NCBI GenBank assembly: GCA_018857735.1
Contig: JABMCL010000191.1
Span: 110,001 to 174,000 of the forward strand
DNA from: Alviniconcha marisindica
Taxonomy: Eukaryota; Mollusca; Gastropoda; Provannidae
Reading direction: 5' to 3'
Length of the DNA stretch: 64,000 nt
Every line of letters starts with the position of its first letter. Position 1 is the first letter of the stretch. Under the pieces are notes generated by a model that had not been told where the DNA came from, did no database searches, and was given only the letters and a program-made list of their open reading frames with translations. A program made the position numbers and the translations under genes. This document shows positions 11,165 through 24,729 of this stretch, in pieces.

Positions 11165-11960
11165 ACATACAGTGGAACCCCTAATGGACCACCTGGATGA
11201 GAGACCACCCCTCTTTTAAGATCCTTTTATTTCTGAAGCCTTTCCCTTCATATTCATTTGTAAGGTGACCCTACCTTCTGAAACAAGTTGCATAGATACT
11301 TTTTGTCATTTTGAAATATTTATAGCACAGTAGAGAGCAAAATATTCTCCTTAAAATGATGAAAAGAATTATCAAAATTGGTTCACTGGTCTTGTTATTG
11401 TAACAATTTAAAGTGGCATTTAATGAACTTCTCTGCATTCTCACCAGGGACTACCCCTCTTTAAAAAACACACAACCCATTTAGGAAAGGTTGCGCTGTA
11501 TTTCACCAAAGCAACTGACCTTTCATCATCATGTTGTGCCACACAGCCTCTGAAAATCATCTCACTGTTCAAGGCAAGGGACTGGAATTGGTGCGGAATG
11601 TAGGTTTTTCTGGCATTTGCCTGGAGTGGTGCTTTTTCAGAGGTACAGATTAAGTTGATGATGGCAGGTTAATTATGCCGGAAAGGTATGATTTGGGTCA
11701 TGTGCAGTAAAATATACATGAGAGTGAAACCCCCTAATGAAGGAGTTATGACCACCCCTCCTTTAACTTTAAGACCTCTTTTCTGAAACGTTTGCTTTCT
11801 CATGTCCATGTCAATCAGCCTCTGAAGAAAGCAAGGACCACCCCTCTCTTCAACACTGCTTTTTCAAAAACTTTCCCTTCATCTTTTCATGTAAACTGAG
11901 GCCTACCTCTCTTCTCAGACCACTTCTGTGTGCAGTTTTAGGGTGGTCTTAAAGTGGACT
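11165..11960. repeat. Copies of the dispersed 'ACCACCCCTCTTT' family
   Basis: Two or three degenerate copies share the order AGTGGAACCCCTAATG, GACCACCCCTCTTTTAA, a T-rich stretch, then CTTTCCCTTCA. Copies also occur at 7185-7290, and related motifs build the arrays at 14045-14395 and 34600-35095. Confidence 0.6.
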
Positions 11961-13059
11961 GTTTTAACTGTGTAAATGAACAAAACTAACCTGCACTTTC
12001 AGACTTTTTCTTTCTTTTCTTTTCAGCTGATTTTTTACAATGGAATTTGGTTCAGCACTTAACTGGACATCTTTAAAGCTGTGTGCATCGTGTGTAATGC
12101 CACAGAGTGTAACATTTTCCTCTTCACCGCTTGGTTTTCATCTTTAAAAGAGAAAAAAGCACAGCTATTTTGACGTTTATGGTTGGTTTAAAGCCAACTG
12201 TTCTTTAATGTCTAAAAGTTGTCATTCAGAGCTGATGTCCATGATAATTAAATAAAGGAACTGTTTTTCTGTCACTCTTCTCTCTATTCAAATTCTGTTC
12301 AGTCCAACTTGAAGACTACATCAGTCCATGTCAGAGAAGCACAATTGTAAAGGTAAACTCAGCAACCTACAAAACATAGTATCTGTCACTGTATCAGCCG
12401 TCTCCTCCGTGGCATGAGTTAGTTAACTAAACTCTCATTATTACAACTAATGTGCTTTACAGGATTCATTTAATGAATCCTCATCCATTAATACAGGCAT
12501 AGAATTTGACATCAGAGACACTGTATCAGAGAGCTGCCAGGGTCATTTGAAAGTTTGTGCATCAGTACTCATTCCTGCTTCTAAACTGCACCGATGATTT
12601 GTATGTAAACAGCTGAATCTAGTGTAGTAAATGTATTGCTGGATTTGTGAGCTGCACTTCATTCAGGAAATCAGTGTTTCAATCAATTATCCCTTTTCGT
12701 ATAATGATCTACTTTCATTTTTTACTGGACTCTGTTGAATTGTCTATCTATCAGTTTTGAACTAATTTAACAATAACAATATACTTTATTCATCCCAGTG
12801 GGATTAGTTTTATGAATTAGTGTTGAGGTTTGTGTATAATTAGCTTTGTTTTGAATTGTTAGATGTCTTTTGGGTTTAAAATAAGTTATAGAATTAGTGT
12901 ATGATGCTTATGTTTTGCCCAGGCTGACTGGGTGTTAGTGTCAGAAACCAATTATTTGCTTATTCTGTTCATTCAGTTGGATGTTGATTAAATATTTGAA
13001 TGTTTTCTGTGTGATTTGTGTGTAACTGAACACTGTGAGCTGTGAGAAAGGGTACATGA

Positions 13060-13360
13060 GATGATGATGAAGTGATGCTTAATGTCCTCAGATGTCAGTT
13101 GACATATTAGGGACAAGCTGTGACCAATGCCAAAGCATGGTTCAATATAGCTTTACGTCCACGGAAACCAGAAGGCTCATTAGGACGGACAGCCGGGACG
13201 GCCACCTCGACTCTCACACAGCTCCTGAACTATGTGGGTACATGAGCACATTTATACATTTGCTTGAGTGTTGCTTTACGTCCACAGAAACCGTAGGCTT
13301 ATTAGGGACGGGAGCCCAGGACGGCCACCTCGACTTTCACACAGCTCCTGAGCTCTGATT
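13060..13360 (+). repeat. SINE-like dispersed element (copy 1) plus a partial second copy
   Basis: A segment of about 180 bp runs from GATGATGATGAAGTGATGC to CACACAGCTCCTGAACTATG. It matches 54868-55047 in the same orientation and 57898-58080 inverted. A truncated copy follows at about 13268-13358 (TTTACGTCCACAGAAACCG to CAGCTCCTGAGCT). The GAT-rich end would be an (ATC)n 3' tail if the family is read on the opposite strand. Confidence 0.8.
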
Positions 13361-14044
13361 TATACATTATACATATATATATATGCACATGTTATTTCAT
13401 GTACTGGTGTGTAGGTTTTGTTTTGTTAGGGTCACAGTGGTGTACATCTCTGTAAATATATCAGCAAAGGGTACAACTACAGCTCTGAGTACCTGCAATA
13501 AGTAAATTTGCTTACGTAAAATATGGTGCACATTTACAGTGCAAATCTGCACAGTACACACACATATACATGCACTTTCACTCTCTCTCTCCTCTCTCAG
13601 AATTTGAATATGAACATGTTTATTCTGAAATTATCAGGTACAGGAAACTGATACAATTCCAATAAATGTTCTTCCAAAACAATCATACATGGTATTAGTG
13701 TTATAAACTTCACCACGGTTCAGAATAAAGTCTAAGTGCACTAATGCCAATTGTAATGATTTATGTAATTGCATAACAGTAGTCATTTTTACATGAAAAA
13801 TAGAAGGAACTTTTGTGTGGTTTGAAACTGAATCAGATGAATTCAGTCTACTAGTTTAAAACTACTTGCAACACATAAAGAACCATGCAGCTACAACTGA
13901 AAACTTACTAAGAGTGTGAAAATGTTTAGTCTGCACTCAATGCAAAATGTTTGCACTGGCGTGACCTTGCCAAACAGATATATATGTAAATTTAGGTGTG
14001 CAACATTCAACTGCAGAAAGATGATGACATTTTTGCGACAGTCT

Positions 14045-14395
14045 AGCATATGGTAAAATCCCTTGATGACAGACCACCTTTGTTAGAGGCCACCCGATCT
14101 GATGCTTTTTATTCCCTTGATGACAGACAACCTTTGTTAGAGACCACCCAGTCTGATGCTTTTTATTCCCTTGATGACAGACCACCTTTGTTAGAGACCA
14201 CCCGGTCTGATGCTTTTTATTCCCTTGATGACAGACCACCTTTGTTAGAGACCACCCAGGTCTGATGCTTTTTATTCCCTTGATGACAGACCACCTTTGT
14301 TAGAGACCACCCAGTCTGATGCTTTTTATTCCCTTGATGACAGACCACCTTTGTTAGAGACCACCCGGTCTGATACTTTTTATTTCCTTTAATTA
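14045..14395. repeat. Minisatellite, about 59-60-bp unit, 6 copies
   Basis: The unit is CCCTTGATGACAGACCACC, TTTGTTAGAGACCACCC, then GTCTGATGCTTTTTATT. Copies are nearly identical, differing by single bases and one inserted G. Confidence 0.92.
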
Positions 14396-14479
14396 CATTT
14401 AAGTCAGTTCCTCCCCAAAGACCGCCAGCATTTTCAGACCATGAGATTGATTCATTTTTAGCATTAGCTGCGGAAAACA

Positions 14480-15385
14480 CCAAGTGCCTTTGGATATGGA
14501 CCGACTCTAGGGGAAACAGCCTGGAAGTGCCACAGTTTGCAACATAGCTGCACAGCTGGAAACGGATCCACTCTACAGGCAAACAGCCAAGTGACACAGC
14601 CTGCAACACAGCCCTTTGCCTGGAACTCTGGAAATGGATCTACTCTACAGGGAAACACTAAGTGACACAGTCTGCAGCACAGCCAGCCATTTACCTGGAA
14701 CTCTGGAAATGGACTTGCCTCGCAGAAAAATCTCCAAGTGCCATATTTTGTAACATAGCCAGACACTTCCCTTGAGATCTGGAAATGGAGGCACTCCATT
14801 GGGAAATACCAAAGTGCCACAGTTGGCAATACAACCAGCCATTTTCTAAGAGCTGTAGAAATGGACCAATTCCATTAGGAAATAGCAATGTGCAGTAAAA
14901 ATGGACCTACTCTGTTGGGAAATAGCAATGTGCAGTAAAAATGGACCTACTCCATTTTGCAACATGGCTAGCCATTTTCCAAGGAAATATTAAAGTGCCA
15001 CAGTTGGCAATACAACCAGCCATTTTCTAAGGGCTGTAGAAATGGACCAATTCCATTGGGAAATAGCAATGTGCAGTAGAAATGGACCAATTCTATTTGG
15101 GAAATAGCAATGTGCAGTAGAAATGGACCTACTCCATTGGGAAATAGCAATGTGCAGTAGAAATGGACCTACTCCATTGGGAAATAGCAAAGTGCCACAG
15201 TTGGTGACAACCAGTCATTTTCCAAGGACTGCAGAAATGTACCCACTCCACAGGGAAATACCAGCAAGCGCCACATTTTGCAACATGGCTAGCCATTTTC
15301 CAAGGACAGTAGAAATGGACCCACTCCATGGGGAATTACCCAGCAAGCGCCACAGTTTGCAACACAGCCAGCCACTTGCCTAGAA
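14480..15385. repeat. Degenerate tandem array built on GGAAATGGACC / GGGAAATAGCAATG
   Basis: Short units (about 40-48 bp, e.g. CATTGGGAAATAGCAATGTG then CAGTAGAAATGGACC) are nested in longer units of about 85-115 bp carrying GCAACATGGCTAGCCATTTTCC. The several open frames here are artefacts of the array. Confidence 0.85.
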
Positions 15386-18330
15386 GAGAGGGTCCATTTT
15401 GGGGAGGCACTGTGGCGCAAGTTAATGCATTCAGTGAAACGGTGAACAAAAGACTGTTAGTGTAACACCACTTGTATCTTCTTCCCCGATCATGGAGGAA
15501 CTGACTCTACAGTAACAAAATGAGTCATTCATTTTCTGCCGCTGATTGCTGGACACATCCCAGGAAGCTCACCCCACCACCACTGACAGCTCGCCAGTTT
15601 CTAGGCAGTCCATCATTAATTAAGACAGTGACAATGAAGCTGGACACCTCATCATTGTGAGACCTCATGCGGTTCACGCATCCAGTTTGGAATTTGCATG
15701 TCCCTTTGTACGGAAGGTAGGGATGCCCTCTGATGGTTCTCTTGCAGCATCAACTTTGATGTAATGGTGCACTTACTACACATCCATACTAAGAAAAAAA
15801 GAAAAGAAAAAAAAACCCAGCTGAACATGCACCCCACCAAAATTAACAGACATCAAACTCATTTGTCTATCGGACTTCACAAGCATACAGCATAACTACA
15901 AACAACACTGACAACATAATCTCAGACATTTGTTAATCATTTTCAGTTTATATACAACTGTGAATTTCAATGCGGTAGGTATTGCCTTGTGGTGGAAAAC
16001 AGTGGGGACTGGATAGAAGTCAACAGCATGCAGGCAGAGGAAAACACTATGTACACTTGGACCGGGCAGGAAAATGAGACGGCTCGTTTTTCTGATCATT
16101 GGTACAAAAAAGCATCCCAAGACCTTTACGAAAGATTTATCAAAAAACTTACCAATGCAAACTGTCTATATTGTATATGTCGAGCTTCTGTCAAATCCAA
16201 GAGAGAACAAAAACCAGCACATGACTTTTAACCCTAGAACTCAAGGATTTGACAGCAGTAAAAGGAGAGGGGGGGGGAATTAAGCATATTTGGGAGCTTA
16301 TGAGAGTGACTGTGTCAAAGTCATGCATGTTTCTGAGCAGGGCATCACCGTATCTGGTTGTCCATTTGTCGGTCTGTCTTTGTGTCCAAGTGTTGCGACA
16401 AGGACCACTGGACCGCTGAACCTTTTTTTCGCAACCATCTTGGAATGATTGTGCATCATCATGTCAACCAGTGTCATGCAAAGTGATTGGACTGCCATCT
16501 TTTTATTTGCTTTATTCTAATTATGTGATTATTATTATGATTTGTTTCTCATGATATATTTTAGACACCCCATGCACACACACACACACACATGCGCACA
16601 CAAATAAACTCTCACACACAGAATCATTCATGAAACATGTGAAATGAGTCCAATTCTCTGGCTTACATCAGTTTCATGCTGAAACAGTAACTCGCAAAAC
16701 AGACAAGTTTTTGTATCCTGGGAAAACACATTCAAAGGTGGCAACTATAGTCCCCAGACTAAAATTGCTATCAAAAATGAATAACATAACTTTTGTTCGG
16801 TAAGGCAGTCGGTAAATTAACAAGAACATTAAGGAAAATAAGGTGCATTTTTACCATACACTCCAAGTTTTTACAAGCAATGCTGACAATTTTCAAGAAA
16901 TCAAAAACAATAAAATAATAATACTTAAACATTTATGGGAACTGAAACACTGCTTATAACTCTGGGTTTCATATAATGAATAAAAACACAGAACAATCTT
17001 TGACAAGTTGACTGCTAGCATTCTGGAAATAAGATCCAAACACACAAAAGATTCAAAAGAATTCAGACGTTAATAGAACAGCACAAAACAAGCCCAATAA
17101 TATTTTTCAAGGTAAACCCCTTTTTCAATCAACAGACAGACAAACGATGATGAACAGAAATTGTCTATTTATTTGGTTTTAATTGGTGCTGGAACAGACA
17201 AGTAAATGATGATAAATGAAAATTACACATTCCAGACTCTCCAGCACCAACCGAAATCAGATAAGTAGACAATTCTCATTTGTCACCAATTATCTGTTGC
17301 TTCGAAAAGGGGTTTACCCTAAAAATGTGCGCACGTTCTGTGATGTCCTATTAAAATCAGAATTCTCTTTAACCTTTCATGTGTGTTATGGATCTTATAA
17401 AGTAATGTACTTTCTACAACAAACTACACATACATTTACTACTACACAGACTACAGTTACATGTACTGCATAAACCTAAAACAGTATCAGAAAGAACAAT
17501 CACTAACCAACAAAATGCGACAAAAATCCACTCCAAGATACAGACCAGATTAGTGGATTAAAAATGACACTGAAATTCTCACACAAAGTCTGTAACTATA
17601 CTTGGTGAAACAGCTGGACACAAGACCTACAATATCAGCTATGTGACATGCAGAAAACCTAACACTGTGTAACAGACTCAACTTCCACAGAGTCCCCTTG
17701 GATTGTGGAGGCGGACAGTACGTCATTCCAGACTTGGAGAGGAGTGAAGGCAAATGCATGCATTAGATAAGAGGCATGCAACTGATGTACACAGACTGTA
17801 AAACATTTAAACATCATTCATTTAACAAAATAATTTTAATGACATCCATTCAAACCGTGCACTGGACGTGAACTGATTCAGGTCAATGTTTGATTTACTT
17901 TTTCTTTTTTTTCATTTCTCAGCAGGTATACATTTACAAGACGGGTGTCTGCGGTGTTACTATTTTTCACCAACAGACATAAAGAGACACTACCTTGATG
18001 CTTGGTTGCCTTGCCTTCACCTCTGTGACTCAACATCTATGCAAGCAAACTGCAGATTTTACTGTACAGTTAAAATGCCAGCAGCAAAATCCCTCTTGTT
18101 GCTAAGTGTCCGGCATCGAGTGTTCTTTGGTTGCCAGAAATTTTGAAATTTATTGGCACAAACCTGCGATGTTCACTGTTCAATGAGTTCAGCTGATTGC
18201 GTTCAGTCCTGCACGCTACGTATATAGAGCAGTTCATTCTTTAAGGTGGATACTACTCCACAGGTAACATCGACAGTACACCCTGTTACACACAAAACAT
18301 AACTTCATGATAATCAACTAAAAAACCAAC
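15386..18330. other. Intergenic stretch without recognisable gene
   Basis: I see no exon-like reading frame with splice sites and no extended tandem array. A short CA run lies at about 16571-16600 and a poly(G) run at about 16268. AT-rich sequence with short direct repeats fills the rest. The segment near 17290-17380 (AAAAGGGGTTTACCCTAAAAATG...) faintly resembles the dispersed family at 26170-26305. Confidence 0.5.
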
Positions 18331-18334
18331 AACA

Positions 18335-18580
18335 GAACAAAAAAAAGCACATGTTGCATCCTACACCATACAGGGTCACTCCGGCCCTCTACAGAGTATA
18401 ACGCAAGGCTAAAAAAAAAGAAAAAAGCACATGTTGCATCCTACACCATACAGGGTCACTCCAGCCCTCTACAGAGTGTAACGCAAGGCTAAAAAAAAAA
18501 AAAAGAACAACAAAACCACATGTTGCATCCTACACCATACAGGGTCACTCTGGCCCTCTACAGAGTGTAACGCAAGGCTG
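18335..18580. repeat. Minisatellite, about 69-bp unit, 3 copies
   Basis: The unit includes GCACATGTTGCATCCTACACC, CATACAGGGTCACTC, then TACAGAGTGTAACGCAAGGC followed by an A-run of variable length. Confidence 0.92.
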
Positions 18581-19234
18581 ATAAAACACCATCCTGTCGC
18601 ATTCTCTACCATACAGTTACCATAGGTGGTATGTAAGGATTAGGAAACCATACTAGGTCACATCCCCAACCATGCATCCTGGGACCACATGTAACCCTCT
18701 CCCATGAAATTGGTTGAGTCATATTTTAGGCATTTTGAGATGTGCATAATTTTGAAAACTGCAGCCCCTGATGATTATTTTGGTATTTAAACGAAAACTA
18801 CGAATTACTGAAGTTGTGGCTATTTGAAGTTGTGAAACATTGTGGCAGCCATTTTGAGAAAAAGGCCCTGAAAGATTTTGTGTTATTTTGCATATTTTCC
18901 TTAGCAACGGGGGTTTAGAGTTAGTAAAACTTCCAGAATGTTTTCATAGTACTAAACTGGACAAAGGTGTGAGACATGCTGGAGTTCTGTACAGGTACAA
19001 ATACATTTTATTTCGCCAAATGTTGGTTGTTCCACATAGCACTGGCATTTTAACTCTATGGTAGGAGCATTTAAACCCAGTATTTTAACAATTTAATGTC
19101 ACTTCTAAAGAAAATATTATAAAACTATATAATTTAAGGCCAAAGAACATAATTCTGCAGACAAAAATTAAAATCACCCTGCTCGACCCCAGTGGCTACA
19201 TCCCTCTGGCTGATTGACGGCTGCAAAATAAGAC

Positions 19235-19625
19235 TGGTTTCGTGGGAGAGGGTCACAGGTACGTAAGGATGAGAAAAATCCTACCAGGTCACGGGATGGT
19301 ATATAAGGATGAGAAAAACCCTACCGGGTCATGGGAGAGGGTCACATATGGTACGTAAGGATGAGAAAAACCCTACCAGGTCATGGGAGAGGGTCACATA
19401 TGGTATGTAAGGATGAGAAAAACCCTACCAGGTCACATCCCCTACCACACATCCTGTAACTACACTAACACTGTATGCCAAATGGAATGTAAGGATGAGA
19501 TAAACCCTACCTACATCCACCACCACACATCTGGTTAAAACACTGTATGCACAGACTGGAATCATTATGGGATGAGAAAACCACATGAGGTCACATCCTC
19601 TGCCATGCATCCTGTTACCCTAAGC
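19235..19625. repeat. Minisatellite, about 50-60-bp unit, about 6-7 copies
   Basis: The unit is GTACGTAAGGATGAGAAAAA, CCCTACCAGGTCA, then TGGGAGAGGGTCACATATG. Outer copies are diverged (CACATCCCCTACCACACATCC variant). Related sequence appears at 18600-18710. Confidence 0.85.
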
Positions 19626-20774
19626 AATAAAAACCCAACAAGAACCCCACTAACCACATATAGACACAATACACTTAATTTACATACACATGTATTTACA
19701 GGCGTAACAATTCAGGGTAGGACAATTTTTGCTTTGACACATTCTGCTGGGTATTGAAAGATTGAGGCATAGAAAACAGAAATAAATCCAAGGCTCTACT
19801 CATTACAAAATTAAGAAGAACTTGAATTAAAACAATGATACTCTCCAAGATCACAGAACATACCACCAGTTAAGCACAAAGGACAATTACATTTCACTCG
19901 CTGCAAGAGTCCAGGATCCTTCTAGACACGGTACTGGTACTGGTACCAAGCAAGTAATCGACACACTTCCCTCCCATTACGTTGCTGCAATGCTAGGCCT
20001 TCCCAAAATGAGAAACCAGAGAGAGAAACACGGTTAAATAATAATGGGTGAGTTGGGGGAAGGTGGAGGGGGGCGAAGATAAGAATGGTGAGGGAAGGAG
20101 AGAAAAGCAAAAGGGGGGGAAAAGAAGCAGAGGAAAGAGAAAAGGAGGGAGGGAAAGAGAGTGAGTAGCGAAAGTCCTTCGGGTGTGACTATGAAGTGAG
20201 GTTCCCCAGTGTGCATCCGCATGCAAAAAGATCATGTGAAAGATGTCCAAGTTCAGTGCATTATGAAAACACCCAAATCAACCAGCATGCACTAAAAAGT
20301 CTCAGAGTTTTTCCAAATGTTGAAATGTGAAGTGAAACTATACAGAAGGAGAAGAAAACAGGAAGCATGGGAGAGAGAGATTTTTTTTCACCAAAGGTCA
20401 CATTTTCTTTTCTTTTACCCTACAAGTTAGGACATTGGGCAGCCAGTTTCTCTGACATTTGTTCCTCGCTGAACTGCCACAGGTCCCAAAGCCCATGCTC
20501 ATGTGATCCAAACTGCCAGGTGTGAGCGACTGAAACTCCAGTTGTTGTTTTTTTGACTCACGTGAAACACACACACTGTCTAGAGAGTAGACTAAATAAT
20601 AATAACAGTGACACACCACAGTGTTCAAAAGTTTCGATTTTCTTGAAAACATTCTCAATGAGCTGGGACTGAAGAATGCTCATGAAGCATACACTGATTA
20701 TGCACAGAACCAATCAGGCCAAAACCCAAATATTTCACATGTGAGTACATGCATGAACGTGAGCGTGTGCGCAC

Positions 20775-20775
20775 A

Positions 20776-20812
<37 letters not shown>
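20775..20812. repeat. (CA)n microsatellite
   Basis: A pure CA run lies just before a 104-bp-period duplication. Confidence 0.95.
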
Positions 20813-20813
<1 letters not shown>

Positions 20814-20820
20814 ATACAGC

Positions 20821-21018
20821 ACCCAGTATCAACTGTTCTTATTGCTAAGCATTTCTCACAGGTAACATCATCATATCAGAAAATGGGCAAACATTTTGTG
20901 GATCAACTTTTTTTGATACAAAGGACCCAGTATCAACTGTTCTTATTGCTAAGCATTTCTCACAGGTAACATCATCATATCAGAAAATGGGCAAACATTT
21001 TGTGGATCAACTTTTTTT
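20821..21018. repeat. Tandem direct duplication, period 104 bp
   Basis: About 92 bp starting ACCCAGTATCAACTGTTC and ending at a T-run is repeated at 20925 with essentially no differences, so the duplication is recent. Confidence 0.92.
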
Positions 21019-21954
21019 TCTTTTCTTTTTTACATAAAGTCAGACACAACAACCTCAAAAACATCACCACCAACAACACAAATTTGCAAAGGCTCATTTG
21101 ACCTTCTCCATGAATCTTAGCTGGCAGTGACAAAATCTGCATGCAAAAGAGAGAGAAGGAAGAAAACAGAGGAGAGCAACTCAGTCCCATGGCAGAAGGG
21201 GCCAATAGGTGGGGGCTCGAACAGAATCTCTTCAAACGATGGCGCCCTTCTTTCTTTTCTCCCTCACCCATCGCCATGTTCCTACCATTATCCAACCATC
21301 TGTCACGTGTTTGAAATAGCCGGTCACTTTACTTCCAATGCACAGCAAAATCAGCTGCAGAAGAATGTCCGCACAGGAAGCATGAGTGATCTTTCCCTGT
21401 TGCTCACTCCAGACACAAAAGAGACACTTAACGATGTCATTGGGACTGTGAAATTCACGAATGAATGAAATTTTGTATATGGTGCATGAAAACCTCCACA
21501 CAAAATAATGTTCACAATGCTAAAATTCATAGTGCATCTTGTCTAACAGTGCTCAGTCCAGCATATACAGTGGCAGTCAAAATTCATAGTGAAGCTTGTC
21601 GAACAGTCTAAGGTTGCTCAGTCCAGCATTGGCAATCTAGGTGTTTGTTTGTAAAACAACTATTTATCCATTTTTTGCTTTGACACATTCTGCCCGGTAT
21701 GAATTTGACACATTCTGCACACTGTAAACTAACCTGGCTCATCCATTTTCTACAGCAGTTTGTTCTTATGTTTTTTTAAAGACAAGGGGGGGGGGGGGGG
21801 GAATAAAAGGAACATAAAACAGATCAGTCTATCTCTAGACTGGTTTGAACTCCTCTTCTTTGTTTTATTTATCATCTTCATCTCCTTTCTTTTCTTCATC
21901 TCTACTTTTCTTTTAGCAGGACGTGGATGTGGAGGGTAGGGGGCAAGCAATAAC

Positions 21955-22270
21955 ATGACCGTAAGTACTGCTGGTGACACTGACATCCACTTACATACTG
22001 TTGGTGACACCAACAGCCACTTACGTACTGTTGGTGACACTGACATCCCCTTACATACTGTTGGTGACACTGACAGCCCCTTACGTACTGTTGGTGACAC
22101 TGACAGCCCCTTACGTACTGTTGGTGACACTGGCAGCCCTTTATGTACTGTTGGTGACACCGACATCCCCTTACATACTGTTGATGACAATGACAGCCCC
22201 TTACGTACTGTTGGTGACACTGACAGCCCCTTACGTACTGTTGGTGACACTGACAGCCCCTTACATATTT
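21955..22270. repeat. Minisatellite, 30-bp unit, about 10 copies
   Basis: The unit is TTGGTGACACTGACAGCCCC followed by TTACGTACTG. The 30-bp period keeps five of the six frames open, which explains the long artefactual reading frames over it. Confidence 0.95.
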
Positions 22271-22279
22271 AATGAAATG

Positions 22280-22560
22280 AAAGTCAGCACAAGAAGGGAG
22301 TGGAGGAGAAGGGGGGTGGGGGATGACACAAAAGCCAAGAAAGAGAGGGGGAGAGATCAGAGACGGGAAGGAAGAAAAAAGAGAGAGAGGCCCAAGAACA
22401 GAGAAAGAAAGAGAGGGGAGGGGGGGGGGAGAGAGAGAGGAAAGAAAAAAAAAGAGAGAGATGCCCAAAAATGGAGGGAGAAGGCAAGGAAAAAAGGAAG
22501 GAAAAAAAAAACGGAAAAAAAGAAAGAAAAAAACACACAGGCCTATGACAACAGCTTCCC
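22280..22560. repeat. Purine-rich low-complexity tract
   Basis: About 280 bp consist almost entirely of A and G on the plus strand (GAGAGAGG, GGAAGGAAAAAA blocks). There is no protein-like content. Confidence 0.9.
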
Positions 22561-22739
22561 CATTTGGCAGACTGGGAATCACCAGGCAAACTGAAAGAAG
22601 GGTGCACAGGAGACAATGGCACCAGTTCTGTGCTCTTCAAGGCCAAGGGTCCACTGGGCATGGAAGTGGTTTACCAACAAGCCAGACACTGAACAGCTCT
22701 TGGAGCTTGGCTCCTTGAGCTACTGATCAACTTAAAAAT

Positions 22740-24550
22740 AAATACACCCACCTCCTGCGGAAAGGGTTCATCGCCAGTCCAGAACTCATCATCAAACTGC
22801 CTCATCAAAACCTACTAACCCAAATATTTTGAAAAACTCAACAATGCATTTTTCACAGTGATTATGAGGGTTCTTCCTGGTTCACGAATGTTTTGAGGAA
22901 GTGGGGTTTGGATTCCGGGTTCACAAAGGATGATCAAACTGTCGTAAGCAAATGCACATTTCAAAACTCATCATACGTAAACCTGTTTGCAAGTCAAATC
23001 TACAAAACTGAGCAATACACAAATGATATAAAACAAAACATACATCCATACACTAACAAAACATACAACCATACACTAATATCAAACACAAATTCAGATG
23101 AGTTAGCCTCTTTCCATATTTCCTTTGTTAAAGAAGCATGTTATAAGGCTAGGACATGCTGGTGTCCACTCTGGATCATTTATCAATACCAGATTAAAGA
23201 TGAGTATTAAAAAAAAAGGAAAAAAAAAAGAAAAGAAGAAGAAGAGGAATGGAGAGAAACAAAAACCAAAACAAATTAGTATATAAATACATAATGGTAA
23301 ATGCCAGTGCCATATGGTAGCAAGCTGCACCTACCACCTACCATCATCCCTTAGCTGCTCAACAAAAGCCATACAAAAACAGCCTCTATGTTGGAACAGT
23401 TTCTGGGAGAAAAAGTCAAGAAAATGGACCACTGTCAGAGGGTGAAAAAGAAATCTCATTAGTGACTTGTGAGGTTTTTCATGTCATTTTTAACAGGAAC
23501 TTTTTTGTAACAGTATACTTCTTAGAGCTTTGTGGTGTTTGCAGAAGATGTATAAATAAATTAGGTCTCCAAACAGCAAAAATCTCAACAACAACAACAA
23601 AAATTGAGTGTAGGTCTCCTGCCATGACCAAAAAAGAAAAAGGAAAACTGTATCACAAGTTGTGATATTTCAGCTGACGCATGGATCAAAATTAACAGTT
23701 GTAAATTATCATGAAGCAATGTTTGCATTTGCATGCACCATCATCGCATGGGTATCGTTCAAGATGAATGACAAGAGGTAGCACTCAAGTTGCCATTCAT
23801 CATGGTTTAATTCTTTGCATCTGAATATTGTCCATGTTTTATGTATCTTGCATTTCTGGCATGCCTGTTGAGAGTAACTGCAGATGAATCCGGTCTCTGT
23901 TGTGTCCTTGTTGTAATGTCAGCATAGTGCCATTAATTCCCTTTGGTGTTGTCTTCTGTTTGTTTGTTTGTTTGTTTTACATCCTAGTGTGTATGTTTTT
24001 TCTGTTTAGCTGTATATATACTCACACACACACAGCAAAGAAAAAAATCTTGGCTGAAATCAGAAGTGGACGTCCTAGTGCTAAGAAACTCAGCCTGATT
24101 TTTTTCAAGTCAGTATTTCAGCAGAACGTGAACTGGATATGCATGATGCGCTGTCTCACTCCAGCCTGATCAAAACTGACACAGAAAACTTTGGGTGCCC
24201 ACTGGGGTATGCTAAACAGAACGAAAAAGAACATAAGAGAAACCACAGACTGAGACTGACACAAGTGTAAACCTACAAAATGCCACCAATGACACTGCGA
24301 GTTTAAATGAAAACCCACCACAGGTTTGGGTCAAAAACATTACACTGAAGTTGAATTTACCCGTTTCTTCACAATTTATGACATCCTTTCTCCAACCGCT
24401 GCCAATACTGGCAATGCCGTAGGTTTCCAAAAACAGTCAGCTAAGTAACAGTTTTTGTGAGTGTTACAAAACAAATGGCAGTAAGTTTGTAAAAGACAGC
24501 TCAGATCATAAGTAAGTAAACATGGTGCTTAAGATCCACAGAAACCATAC
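22740..24550. other. Intergenic stretch without recognisable gene
   Basis: AT-rich unique-looking sequence with a short A-rich tract (23208-23245), a (GTTT)n run near 23958 and a short CA run near 24023. I see no exon-like frame. Confidence 0.5.
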
Positions 24551-24725
24551 GGCTTACAGGGGATGAGGAGAAGGGGGGGAAGGGGGTATGGAGGTGGGGG
24601 AAGAGGGAGGTTATATACCTATCGCTGCTACACTGTCACCACCAGAATGACTCCTGCATTAAGATGGGCAGCAATGACAGCCATTTTTAATGCTTCTTTA
24701 ATTGTGAGGGACAAAGTCACACGAC
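24510..24725. repeat. Two dispersed-repeat fragments side by side
   Basis: At 24510-24570, AGTAAGTAAACATGGTGCTT leads into CCACAGAAACC and GGCTTA, as at 27938-27996. At 24600-24725, TACACTGTCACCACC, CTGCATTAAGATGGGCAGC and GACAGCCATTTTTAATG match 63640-63700. Confidence 0.65.
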
Positions 24726-24729
24726 AGTG

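Larger units (their letters stand above)
9729..12300 (+). other. 3' UTR and flank of TRAF gene 1
   Basis: Candidate poly(A) signals AATAAA occur at 10816-10821, 12251-12256 and 13661-13666. The 12251 site sits at the end of unique-looking sequence and is the most plausible, but the actual site cannot be chosen from sequence alone. The stretch includes the 33-bp array at 9950-10135 and dispersed elements at 11165-11960. Confidence 0.4.

Noticed and set aside
15123..15383. Frame of 86 codons
   Set aside because: It falls on the GGAAATGGACC array; the repeated phrases in translation are the minisatellite unit.
21955..22270. Possible CRISPR array
   Set aside because: Units are contiguous with no unique spacers, and the genome is plainly eukaryotic with spliced genes. 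The same applies to the other minisatellites.
21750..22720. Overlapping frames of 105-226 codons
   Set aside because: They arise from a 30-bp array (period divisible by 3) and a purine-rich tract; no protein-like composition.
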